Assembly (NCBI GenBank): GCA_029548715.1 | Contig: JAKPMW010000018.1 | Location: 1 to 8,806 of the forward strand | Direction: 5' to 3' | Source: Spirochaetota bacterium | GTDB lineage: Bacteria; Spirochaetota; JAGLSM01; JAKPMW01 | DNA: 8,806 nucleotides | In this document: piece by piece, positions 1 through 7,069 of the stretch | How the letters are laid out: each line of letters starts with the position of its first letter | Position numbering within the stretch: the first letter of the stretch is position 1 | Notes under the pieces: model-generated | What the model was told of the DNA's origin: nothing | What the model saw: only the letters and a program-made list of their open reading frames with translations | Database searches by the model: none | Program-made: the position numbers and the translations under genes

Positions 1-632
1 TCGGCAATCTGCATCGAGGCCTGGCTGATCTGGTCTGATGCCTGGTCAAGCTGGCCGGCGATGGCAAAGAGGGGCAGCCCGACCAGTCTGCGCAAAAGGA
101 CAACCGCAACGATACCAAGAATGATGATACTGGTGACCATGACAAGGGAAAATACCAGCCGCATGGTCATCACCGTTTCATTGATCGCCTCAAGCGAAAA
201 GATCATGGTGACTGTTCCAAGCTGCGCTTCTTTCGCCTTGCCCGCGGGAACACAGGGGAACTCACGGACAAGCCAGAGGTCCCGCTCGACCGCTATCTTC
301 TCCGCTTCGATACCGTTGAAGTGCAGGCGTTCTCCGGCTGTCTTCGCCCCGTACTTCGTGTTGCGGATGATCACCGAAAGAATCGCATTGTCCGCACTCC
401 CCTGGAGCTTTTCAGCTATCTGGTGCAATGCGGAGTAATTGAAGCGTTCAATATAGAGTGTGCTGATGGTCGCCACAAACGAGGTCATCTGATCCGCATG
501 CTGCCGCTTCTCCCTGTACAGGGCGGACTCCTGCAGGCTGATCAGCAGCACCCCGGTTCCCGCAAGGAGTATGACCAGGAGAAGAAGCATCATCATGATA
601 AAACGGAAAAAAACCCCGCGCGCAGTTTTCAT
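1..632 (-). CDS. Methyl-accepting chemotaxis protein-like receptor, N-terminal part (gene runs off the left edge)
   Basis: Partial gene: 210 codons from ATG at 632, with the 3' end outside the window. Seen: a basic start (MKTARGVFFRF), a first membrane helix at about residues 9-32, an extracytoplasmic domain at about 33-157, and a second membrane helix at about 158-181. A short segment then reads QLDQASDQISQASMQIA, the Ala/Ser/Gln-rich heptad pattern that begins the cytoplasmic bundle of HAMP-less chemoreceptors. The sensor domain is about 125 residues and resembles a single Cache/PAS-like fold only loosely (motif GTVTMIFSLE near its end). The start is supported by AGGTGA 7 nt upstream, which overlaps the stop region of the preceding BMP lipoprotein gene. 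Only 4 nt separate that stop from this ATG, so the two are probably co-transcribed and translationally coupled. The receptor would sense a periplasmic signal, perhaps the ligand-loaded lipoprotein (inference). A sensor kinase or other signalling output cannot be excluded because the C-terminus is missing. Confidence 0.75.
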   Translation of the reverse strand, partial: MKTARGVFFRFIMMMLLLLVILLAGTGVLLISLQESALYREKRQHADQMTSFVATISTLYIERFNYSALHQIAEKLQGSADNAILSVIIRNTKYGAKTAGERLHFNGIEAEKIAVERDLWLVREFPCVPAGKAKEAQLGTVTMIFSLEAINETVMTMRLVFSLVMVTSIIILGIVAVVLLRRLVGLPLFAIAGQLDQASDQISQASMQIA

Positions 633-636
633 ACCA

Positions 637-1692
637 TCACCTCAGCACCGTCGGAACAGTCAGCCTGCCCTCGGCAATCCGCCTGGAAACATCCGTCAGC
701 TCCCGGCGCACATCAGCGGACACCCTGTCCGCTGTATACTCGAATTCGGTCAGACTCACCCCGTGGTTTTCCAGGTCAAACCGGTAAACCCGTCCCCCGG
801 CAAGGGTGCCGGCAAGGTAGCGGCCAATGATATTGGTCACCGCCACATCGGCCCGCTTCATCATGCTGGTCAGGACAAACCCGGGAGCCAGATGATCCTG
901 GTTTGAGTCCACGCCAATGACCAGCTTGCCCTTTTCCCGCGCCGCCTGAATGATCCCGTTTCCTGTCCCTCCGGCAACGGCGTATACGACATCAACCCCG
1001 GACGCGTACATCTCCGCCGCAAGCGCATACCCGCGTGAAGGATTGTTGAAGCCCGAAAAATCCGGCACCAGCGAGACCCAGACCGTATCGACAACCGCAT
1101 CCGGACGGACACGGCGGATCCCTGCCTCGTAACCGGTCAGAAAATCCTTGACCGGCAAGAGATCGACTCCCCCGACAAATCCGAACCGCCGGGACGACGA
1201 GACCCTGGCGGCCAGCATCCCCGCCAGAAAGGACCCTTCGTTTTGGGCAAATTCGGTAGCTGCGATATTGGGCAGATCGACTGCCGCAGACTCCATCAGG
1301 ACAAACATGACCTCTGGATGCCTGAGGGCAATTTTTTTGACTGTCTCGCCCATGGCATACGCCTCAGCCACAATGATCAGGTTGCACCTGTCCTGTTCCA
1401 CCAGTCTGTCAAACAGGGCTCTGAGGTCTTTCTCCTCATTGCTGGCGGGCACCCTGAAGGCAGCCTGAATGGGCATGCGCTCGTAGGATTGGACAAGCCC
1501 CGAATACTGCATATCGTTGAAGGACTGGTCGCCCAGGCCGGAGACCCCAAGCGCCAGACCGACCTTTTTGTCCCGCTTGATCCCGGACTCGGGCTTCAAG
1601 GTCACACCTGACCGGTCCTCTCCCGTTCCACAGGCAGAGAGACCCAGAGCAGCAAAAAACACAGCAGTTATCAGACGCAGTTGAAGGGACAT
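637..1692 (-). CDS. BMP family (PnrA/TmpC/Med-like) substrate-binding lipoprotein
   Basis: A 351-residue periplasmic binding lipoprotein of the basic membrane protein family, whose characterised members bind purine nucleosides. Seen: a signal peptide with hydrophobic core at residues 5-18 and lipobox LSAC with the lipidated Cys at 21, then a full binding fold. Family motifs in order are GDQSFND (54-60), NEGSFLAG (151-158), FGFVGG (170-175), AGGTGNG (240-246), GVDSNQD (260-266) and LTSMMKRADVAV (274-285). The Asn/Phe of the first motif and the Asp and Lys of the last two correspond to ligand-contacting positions in PnrA, so binding looks intact. Such proteins are usually encoded with ABC transporter ATPase and permease genes. 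Here the next gene is a receptor-like protein whose start lies 4 nt past this stop, which suggests a signalling rather than, or in addition to, an uptake role (inference). The start at 1692 has only a weak purine-rich ribosome site (GAAGAAGAG) but places the signal peptide correctly. It is transcribed divergently from clpS. Confidence 0.9.
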   Translation of the reverse strand: MSLQLRLITAVFFAALGLSACGTGEDRSGVTLKPESGIKRDKKVGLALGVSGLGDQSFNDMQYSGLVQSYERMPIQAAFRVPASNEEKDLRALFDRLVEQDRCNLIIVAEAYAMGETVKKIALRHPEVMFVLMESAAVDLPNIAATEFAQNEGSFLAGMLAARVSSSRRFGFVGGVDLLPVKDFLTGYEAGIRRVRPDAVVDTVWVSLVPDFSGFNNPSRGYALAAEMYASGVDVVYAVAGGTGNGIIQAAREKGKLVIGVDSNQDHLAPGFVLTSMMKRADVAVTNIIGRYLAGTLAGGRVYRFDLENHGVSLTEFEYTADRVSADVRRELTDVSRRIAEGRLTVPTVLR

Positions 1693-1776
1693 ATCTCTTC
1701 TTCGGCATATTCTGGATCTATCGTAAGCGCTTTTCCACCTGAGGACTGGCCAAATTCACAATCCGACCATGACAAT

Positions 1777-1805
1777 TTGACAAGCCGGCACAAAGGGGAT
1801 AGATT
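1777..1805 (+). promoter_or_regulatory. Sigma70-type promoter of the clpS-clpA-aat operon
   Basis: A perfect -35 TTGACA (1777-1782), a 17-nt spacer and a -10 TAGATT (1800-1805, 4 of 6 consensus) face clpS. Transcription would start near 1812, giving a leader of about 30 nt with a strong ribosome site at 1828-1834. The -35 lies in a short direct repeat (TGACAA twice, 1770-1783). No heat-shock operator of the CIRCE type is seen. No equally good promoter was found for the divergent lipoprotein gene. Confidence 0.7.
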
Positions 1806-1841
1806 TTGAATCGGCAGAGCTGCGCACAGAGGAGACGTGCC

Positions 1842-2147
1842 ATGACAGAGACACGACAGGAGACAGGGCAGGAAACGACCATTACCCGTCAGGATCCACC
1901 CCGCTACCGGGTTCTGCTTCATAACGACCATTTCACCACAATGGAGTTTGTTGTCGATATTCTTGAAACAGTCTTTCACAAACAGCCTCGCGAGGCCGAG
2001 ACTATCATGCGCCATGTACACGAGCGCGGAGTCGGGGTCTGTGGCATCTACTCCCGCGAGATTGCCGAAGCACGGGTGGCGCTGGTCACACGGCTGGCGC
2101 GTGAACACGAGTTTCCGCTGCTTTGCACCATGGAACGGGAGGAATAA
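1842..2147 (+). CDS. clpS: ATP-dependent Clp protease adaptor ClpS
   Basis: A 101-residue cytoplasmic adaptor that binds proteins with destabilising N-terminal residues (Leu, Phe, Trp, Tyr) and hands them to ClpA. Seen: a flexible N-terminus (1-18), then the ClpS core from YRVLLHND through MEFVVDIL, VHERGVGVCGIY and EIAEARV to the terminal CTMEREE. Compared with E. coli ClpS, the pocket Asn34 (N28), His66 (H60) and gatekeeper Met40 (M34) are kept. The second Asp of the NDD motif (Asp36 in E. coli) is replaced by His30, and Tyr37 and Pro39 by Phe31 and Thr33. The start at 1842 is preferred because AGAGGAG lies 7 nt upstream; the in-frame TTG at 1806 would fall at or before the expected transcription start. 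It is the first gene of the operon, ending 2 nt before clpA. Confidence 0.95.
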   Translation: MTETRQETGQETTITRQDPPRYRVLLHNDHFTTMEFVVDILETVFHKQPREAETIMRHVHERGVGVCGIYSREIAEARVALVTRLAREHEFPLLCTMEREE

Positions 2148-2149
2148 GC

Positions 2150-4408
2150 ATGTTGAGCAAGGATCTTCAGCTTTCCATCTTTGCCGCATTTCGGGAGGCC
2201 AAGCGGAGACGGCACGAATTCCTGACGGTCGAACATGTCACCTCCGCCCTGCTCTTCAACGAGCTGGCCCAGTATATCCTCGAATCCCTCGGGATTGACG
2301 TGGACGAACTGCGCAAGACACTTGACGACTTTCTTGAGCGCTCCACCGAAAAGCTCCCCGAAGGGATCAAGCGGGACCCCATCGAGACCCCCGCCTTTCA
2401 GCGCATCATCCAGAGAGCGATGTCGCACATGCAGGCCTCTGGGAAGGAAAACGTCGATGCAGGTGACGTGCTGGTATCCATCATGCATGAGGAAGAATCC
2501 CATTCCTTCTTCTTTCTCACGCAGGCCGGATTGACCAGACTCGAACTGATGCAGTTTGTCTCCCACGGCGCTTCGCCCGACCAGGGTCCCGCCAGTGAAG
2601 AGCCCGAAGGCAACGACGACGCCCCAGAAGACAACAAAAGGGCCAAGTCTCCTCTCGAACAGTTTTGCACCAATCTCAATGCCCGGGCGGCCCTTGGCGA
2701 AATCGACCCCCTGATCGGACGGGCAGCCGAGATGCGCCGCATACAGCAGGTACTCTGCCGCCGTCAAAAAAACAACCCCCTCCTGGTTGGCGATCCCGGA
2801 ACCGGAAAAACAGCCCTGGCCGAGGGGCTGGCGCTGGCCATCAGCGAGGGACGCGTCCCTCAGATCCTGCGGGACCACACTGTCTACTCCCTTGATATGG
2901 GTGGTCTCGTGGCCGGAACAAAATTCAGGGGACAGTTTGAAGAGCGGCTCAAGGGAGTCGTGCAGGAACTGGTCAAACTCGGCAAGGCCATTCTCTTCAT
3001 TGACGAGATCCATACCATTGTCGGTGCAGGCTCAACCAGCGGAGGCTCGCTGGATGCATCCAACATCCTCAAGCCAGCCCTGGCCAGCGGAAAACTGCGC
3101 TGTCTCGGCTCGACCACCCACGAGGAATACCGCCAGATCATTGAGAGGGACAAGGCCCTCTCCCGCAGGTTCCAGACCATCCAGATCGAGGAACCAAGCC
3201 ACAGCGAGACCCTGCAGATCCTGCGCGGTTTAAAAACCCGCTACGAAGCCCATCACAATATCCGCTATACGGATGCAGCCCTCAAAAGCGCTGTCGAGCT
3301 CTCCGCCAGATTCATCACGGACAGGCGCCTTCCCGACAAGGCTGTCGATGTGATTGACGAAGCCGCAGCAGCACTGCACCTCCTGCCTGACTCCTCCCGG
3401 CGCAGACGGGTCCTGCCTTCCGACATCGAGGCTGTCGTCAGCCTGATCGCCCGCGTCCCGGTCCAGACAGACGACACCGACATGACCGCGGCCATGGCCA
3501 GTCTCCCGGCCGCCCTGGGCGGCGTGGTCTTCGGACAGGATGAGGCGGTCCAGACCCTCTCCCGCGCATTGCGCCGCTCGCGTGCCGGCTTGGGACATCC
3601 CGATCATCCCCTGGGGAGTTTTCTCTTTACGGGGCCGACCGGCGTCGGGAAGACCGAGGTCTGCCGCCAACTCGCAAAACAGCTCGGGGTCGAGCTTCTC
3701 CGCTTCGACATGAGCGAATATATGGAAAAACATGCCGTAGCCCGCCTGATCGGAGCCCCTCCCGGCTATGTCGGGTACGACCAGGGCGGACTCCTGACCG
3801 AAGCGATCAGGCGCACGCCGCATGCCGTCCTCCTTCTCGACGAGATCGAAAAGGCACACGAGGACATCTTCAATATCCTGCTGCAGATCATGGATCACGC
3901 CGCCCTGACAGACAACGCCGGACGAAAAAGTGATTTCCACAACGTGATCCTGGTCATGACCAGCAACGCCGGGGCTCGCGAGATGAGTCAGGCCGCAATC
4001 GGATTCGGCGATCCGCATCTCGGCGCCGGAGGACGGGGAATCCGTGCCATCGAAAAACTCTTTTCGCCCGAATTCCGCAACCGCCTGGACGAGACCATCG
4101 TCTTCAAGCCCCTCTCGCCCGACGTGATGCGCCTTGTCGTCGACAAATTCATCAATCTGCTCCGCCCCGGCCTCAAGGCACGCAAGATTACGCTCGAGAT
4201 TGACGAGACCGCACGGGAATACCTTGCCACCCGGGGGTATGATCCCGTCTATGGTGCCCGCCCTCTTGACCGGCTGATCCAGACCAGCATCAAGGATCCC
4301 CTCTCGGAGGAAATCCTCTTTGGCCGTCTGGCCGGAGGAGGGCACGTCACAGTGCGTGCAGACGCCGACGGGCTCAGTTTTGAAATCCCGCGTACCGAAC
4401 TGGTATGA
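2150..4408 (+). CDS. clpA: ATP-dependent Clp protease ATP-binding subunit ClpA
   Basis: A 752-residue AAA+ unfoldase, close to the usual ClpA length, that forms a hexamer, unfolds substrates (including those delivered by ClpS) and threads them into ClpP. Seen: an N-terminal double-repeat domain (1-140, the ClpS-docking domain), then an acidic linker (145-168). D1 has Walker A GDPGTGKT (214-221), a pore loop with KFRG (258-261, Phe where E. coli has Tyr) and Walker B ILFIDE (281-286). D2 has Walker A GPTGVGKT (495-502), pore loop GYVG (539-542), Walker B VLLLDE (560-565) and FRNRLD (642-647). An IGF tripeptide (617-619) is the ClpP-docking loop, so this is a protease partner rather than a ClpB disaggregase; the long ClpB middle domain is absent. 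The start at 2150 has GGGAGGAA 5 nt upstream, inside the end of clpS. The stop overlaps the aat start. clpP is not in this window. Confidence 0.97.
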   Translation: MLSKDLQLSIFAAFREAKRRRHEFLTVEHVTSALLFNELAQYILESLGIDVDELRKTLDDFLERSTEKLPEGIKRDPIETPAFQRIIQRAMSHMQASGKENVDAGDVLVSIMHEEESHSFFFLTQAGLTRLELMQFVSHGASPDQGPASEEPEGNDDAPEDNKRAKSPLEQFCTNLNARAALGEIDPLIGRAAEMRRIQQVLCRRQKNNPLLVGDPGTGKTALAEGLALAISEGRVPQILRDHTVYSLDMGGLVAGTKFRGQFEERLKGVVQELVKLGKAILFIDEIHTIVGAGSTSGGSLDASNILKPALASGKLRCLGSTTHEEYRQIIERDKALSRRFQTIQIEEPSHSETLQILRGLKTRYEAHHNIRYTDAALKSAVELSARFITDRRLPDKAVDVIDEAAAALHLLPDSSRRRRVLPSDIEAVVSLIARVPVQTDDTDMTAAMASLPAALGGVVFGQDEAVQTLSRALRRSRAGLGHPDHPLGSFLFTGPTGVGKTEVCRQLAKQLGVELLRFDMSEYMEKHAVARLIGAPPGYVGYDQGGLLTEAIRRTPHAVLLLDEIEKAHEDIFNILLQIMDHAALTDNAGRKSDFHNVILVMTSNAGAREMSQAAIGFGDPHLGAGGRGIRAIEKLFSPEFRNRLDETIVFKPLSPDVMRLVVDKFINLLRPGLKARKITLEIDETAREYLATRGYDPVYGARPLDRLIQTSIKDPLSEEILFGRLAGGGHVTVRADADGLSFEIPRTELV

Positions 4409-5220
4409 ACCTCCCCGTCTGGCTGGGAGAGACACTCGAGTTTCCCGATCCGGCGCTCTCCCACTGGCAGGGGCTCGTTGCCCTCGGGGGTGACCTTTCG
4501 GCCGAGCGCCTCATCCTGGCATACCGCCAGGGCATCTTCCCCTGGTACAGTGCGGGCGACCCGATCATGTGGTGGTCCCCCGACCCGAGGTCAGTGTTTT
4601 TTCCGGCCTTGTTTCACCTCTCGGCCAGCCTGCGCAGGGTTTTACACAAACATGAATTTGAGATCCGCATCGATACCGCTTTCAGCGATGTTGTCCGCTG
4701 TTGCGGGAGTGTTCCCCGTGCGGGACAGGATGGGACATGGATTCTTCCCGAAATGCACGAAGCCTACTGCCGGCTCCACAGGCTGGGGCATGCCCACTCC
4801 GTCGAAGTCTGGCAGCAGCTTCCGGCTTCTTCAGGGGGAACAGTCTCCACTCCCCCGCTCTGCGACAGGAGCGGGATGTATCTTGCAGGCGGAGTCTACG
4901 GGGTCCTGACAGAATCCGTCTTTTGTGGCGAATCCATGTTTTCGCTCGCACCCAACGCTTCAAAGATCGCCCTGGCCGCCCTGATGCATCTCTCCCTCGC
5001 CTGCGAAATCCTCGCGGTGGACTGCCAGTTCATGACACCGCACCTTGCATCCCTGGGTGCGGTTGAGATCAGGCGAAGCGACTATCTCGCCCTGCTGGAA
5101 AGCGGACACACTCCCCAGTATGAAGCAAATGATCTGGCATCGCCGGGGGCGGCCCTGTTTGCCACGCATACCTGGCCCCAGACCCTGCAGGCAGCACTTG
5201 AGACCCGCCAGGGGAGGTAA
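4405..5220 (+). CDS. aat: Leucyl/phenylalanyl-tRNA--protein transferase Aat
   Basis: A 271-residue cytoplasmic enzyme that transfers Leu or Phe from aminoacyl-tRNA to proteins with N-terminal Arg or Lys, creating N-degrons read by ClpS. Seen: GLVALGGDL (23-31), GIFPW (43-47), WWSPDPR (56-62), TW at 111-112, AYCRLH (120-125), AHSVEVW (130-136), GGVYG (162-166), FCGESMFS (173-180), DCQF (206-209) and HLASLGA (213-219). The residues matching E. coli Trp111, Glu156 and Gln188 are W112, E176 and Q208. The offset therefore changes from 1 to 20, showing a net insertion of about 19 residues between 137 and 159, where the family normally has a short turn. The ATG overlaps the clpA TGA (ATGA), so translation is probably coupled. 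It completes an operon that holds tagging enzyme, adaptor and unfoldase. Confidence 0.95.
   Translation: MNLPVWLGETLEFPDPALSHWQGLVALGGDLSAERLILAYRQGIFPWYSAGDPIMWWSPDPRSVFFPALFHLSASLRRVLHKHEFEIRIDTAFSDVVRCCGSVPRAGQDGTWILPEMHEAYCRLHRLGHAHSVEVWQQLPASSGGTVSTPPLCDRSGMYLAGGVYGVLTESVFCGESMFSLAPNASKIALAALMHLSLACEILAVDCQFMTPHLASLGAVEIRRSDYLALLESGHTPQYEANDLASPGAALFATHTWPQTLQAALETRQGR
4834..4875 (+). repeat. Inverted repeats inside the Aat insertion
   Basis: The DNA of the extra segment in aat holds two overlapping perfect inverted repeats. GGGGGA (4834-4839) matches TCCCCC (4851-4856), with an 11-nt loop. CCCGCTC (4854-4860) matches GAGCGGG (4869-4875), with an 8-nt loop. They share bases, so only one hairpin can form at a time. 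The segment is in frame and nearly coincides with the protein insertion relative to E. coli Aat. It could be a small palindromic element accepted into the protein, or chance in G+C-rich DNA. Confidence 0.5.
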
Positions 5221-5329
5221 TCCATGCCCCTTGCGGGATTTTCCATCAGCGATGCCTGATCATGAACAAACGGACACCCGGCGATACGGCAGATGTTCCG
5301 CAATCACCTGCAAGCAGCCCGACACCCTG

Positions 5330-5369
5330 CGAGGGCAGATGCAGCGCTGTGTCAGCACATCTGCCCTCG
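5330..5369. terminator. Strong hairpin between convergent aat and chemoreceptor genes
   Basis: A perfect 12-bp inverted repeat, CGAGGGCAGATG (5330-5341) and CATCTGCCCTCG (5358-5369), encloses a 16-nt loop. The loop can extend the stem with GCTG/CAGC (5346-5349 and 5353-5356). It lies about 110 nt after the aat stop and about 27 nt after the stop of the convergent receptor gene. A smaller stem GGCCT/AGGCC (5369-5381) abuts it. Neither side has a T run, so it is not a textbook intrinsic terminator. A bidirectional transcription barrier or mRNA 3'-end stabiliser is the likeliest role. Confidence 0.5.
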
Positions 5370-5395
5370 GCCTTCCAGGCCCTGCCGGCATGGCC

Positions 5396-7036
5396 TTAAA
5401 AATCCTGCATGTCCTTTTCATCCAGAGGGATAATCTGTTCAGGAGTAAACTCCCGGCTGTGCGCCGCCGGTCGGGCGGGGAGGGCGGGAGCAGGGCTGAC
5501 AAGCGGAGGCTTTTCCCGGGACGGCTGACGCGGTGCAGATGTCGCCCTGACAGCCACGGGCTGGACGGGTGCGGCCTGGTCCCCATCCGAACCACCAAAG
5601 ACGTATGCCGCCAGCACCCGCACGCTGGCCCGCATCTCTTCAGCCTGGGCATTCAGCTCTTCAGTGGATGCTGCCGTCTCTTCCGAATTGGCCGCATTTT
5701 GCTGGACGACCTTTTCCATTTCGGAAACCCCGCGGTTGATCTGCTCGATTCCCTTGGACTGTTCGTTCGAGGCTGCCGCAATCTCGCCAACAAGGTGCTG
5801 GACACGGGCCGAACGCTCAACTACCTCATCAATCGACTTTCCGGTCTCGGCAAAGGTAGCCACACCCTCATTGACTTTTCCGATCGTCTCCTCGATAAGC
5901 TGGGCCGTGCGCCGGGAGGCCTCGGCCGAACGCATCGAGAGGGAACGCACCTCGTCAGCGACCACCGCAAACCCGGCCCCGGCGTCCCCAGCCCGGGCCG
6001 CCTCGACCGCCGCATTCAGGGAGAGGAGGTTGGTCTGAAACGCTATCTCATCGATGGTCTTGATGATCTTTTGCGTCTCGCCGCTGGCCCTGGCGATCTC
6101 CTGGCTGGCTGTCAGGGAGCGCTGCATGGCCTTGTGGGCCGCATCGATCGAACCAATGGCATCCGCCGTCAGCTTGTTGGCCTGGGCCGCATAATCCGCA
6201 TTTTGCTTGGTCATCGACGAAATCTCCTCAAGGGATGAGGAGATCTCTTCAATTGAAGCAGCCTGCTCTGACGAGCCGGACGCAAGGCTCTGGCTGGCCG
6301 AGGCAAGCTGTTCGGAGCTCGAGCGGATGTAATCCGCGGAGGATTCGAGCACACTGGTTGCATTCCGCACGCGACGGGTAATTGCCCTGGCCAAGGCAAA
6401 CCCGATGAACAGCGACATGATCAGGGACAAGGCCCCGGCGATCAGCGCTCCAACCCGGCCATTTATGCTGTCCCGAAGAGCCGTCTCATTGATTCTGTTG
6501 TTCTCTTTTACAATAAACGCAACCTGGCTGTTAAAGAGAGCGATAAAATCGTCATAGGCACGTGTCTGACCGGACTGACGGGCAAGCTTGAGCAGCTCAT
6601 CATGCATGTCCTTTTCGCCTGCGTGCTTGACAGCATAATCAACATAGCCGCGATTCAACGCAAAGAGCTCACTCTCCGCTTTCACAAGCCGCTCCCAGAG
6701 CGCCTTCTCCTCACTCCCCATGGGGACGGACTCATACCTTGCCTTGGCGGCAAAATACTCCTGCTGACTCTTCTGATAGTCCTGGACCTGCACTTCCGTT
6801 TCGGCCTGTGAATACAAGGGATTGCGCATCTCACGCAGCGCCATGCGCATGGTCAGGACCTCGCGCCGCATCTCTCCCAGATCGGTGATATTGGGCAATG
6901 CTTCTTTCGACAGTATCTCAATATCCCTGTTCAAGATATCGAGGTACACAACAGAAAAGACACTGGAAAGGCAACCAAGAAGAGCTACCAGCACAAACCC
7001 GATGACAAGTTTCTTACTGACTGACATATGAGACAT
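5396..7036 (-). CDS. Methyl-accepting chemotaxis protein without HAMP domain
   Basis: A complete chemoreceptor of 546 residues that signals through CheA/CheW to bias flagellar rotation. Seen: membrane helix 1 (about 9-32), a mostly helical periplasmic domain (33-193) resembling a four-helix-bundle sensor, membrane helix 2 (about 195-219), then the cytoplasmic coiled coil with no recognisable HAMP, going straight to SSSLEEISSMTKQNADYA (266-283). The hairpin tip is DEIAFQTNLLSLNAAVEAAR (329-348) followed by GFAVVADEVRSL (355-366). Candidate methylation regions are at 257-271 and 451-458. A Pro/Ala-rich linker (484-526) leads to the tail FTPEQIIPLDEKDMQDF. Of the possible starts, ATG at 7036 is chosen because GGGAGGA lies 4 nt upstream and the next residues lead directly into helix 1; the in-frame ATG at 7078 would lie upstream of the predicted transcript start. 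The ligand is unknown. Confidence 0.95.
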   Translation of the reverse strand: MSHMSVSKKLVIGFVLVALLGCLSSVFSVVYLDILNRDIEILSKEALPNITDLGEMRREVLTMRMALREMRNPLYSQAETEVQVQDYQKSQQEYFAAKARYESVPMGSEEKALWERLVKAESELFALNRGYVDYAVKHAGEKDMHDELLKLARQSGQTRAYDDFIALFNSQVAFIVKENNRINETALRDSINGRVGALIAGALSLIMSLFIGFALARAITRRVRNATSVLESSADYIRSSSEQLASASQSLASGSSEQAASIEEISSSLEEISSMTKQNADYAAQANKLTADAIGSIDAAHKAMQRSLTASQEIARASGETQKIIKTIDEIAFQTNLLSLNAAVEAARAGDAGAGFAVVADEVRSLSMRSAEASRRTAQLIEETIGKVNEGVATFAETGKSIDEVVERSARVQHLVGEIAAASNEQSKGIEQINRGVSEMEKVVQQNAANSEETAASTEELNAQAEEMRASVRVLAAYVFGGSDGDQAAPVQPVAVRATSAPRQPSREKPPLVSPAPALPARPAAHSREFTPEQIIPLDEKDMQDF

Positions 7037-7069
7037 GCATTCCTCCCATTCACTATGCGCCCCTTGTGA

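Noticed and set aside
1693..1776. A promoter for the divergent BMP lipoprotein gene
   Set aside because: Several partial -10-like boxes occur on the minus strand (such as TACGAT at 1717-1722), but none has a reasonable -35 at a normal distance.
1806..1841. An upstream in-frame TTG start for clpS that adds 12 residues
   Set aside because: It begins right after the predicted -10 box, so it would lie before the transcript start. It has no ribosome site, whereas ATG at 1842 has AGAGGAG 7 nt upstream and matches ClpS length.
2123..2149. A longer clpA start inside clpS adding nine residues
   Set aside because: ATG at 2150 has GGGAGGAA at the right spacing and gives the canonical ClpA N-terminus; the extension has no family match.
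3230..4435. Long minus-strand open frame opposite clpA (also 2048-3013)
   Set aside because: These are antisense frames kept open by the G+C-rich codon use of clpA. No recognisable domains, and the plus strand has an unambiguous full-length ClpA.
5045..6238. Plus-strand open frame of about 400 codons opposite aat's end and the chemoreceptor
   Set aside because: It overlaps two well-supported genes, crosses the convergent gap and its hairpin, and its Arg/Gly/Leu-rich product resembles no family.
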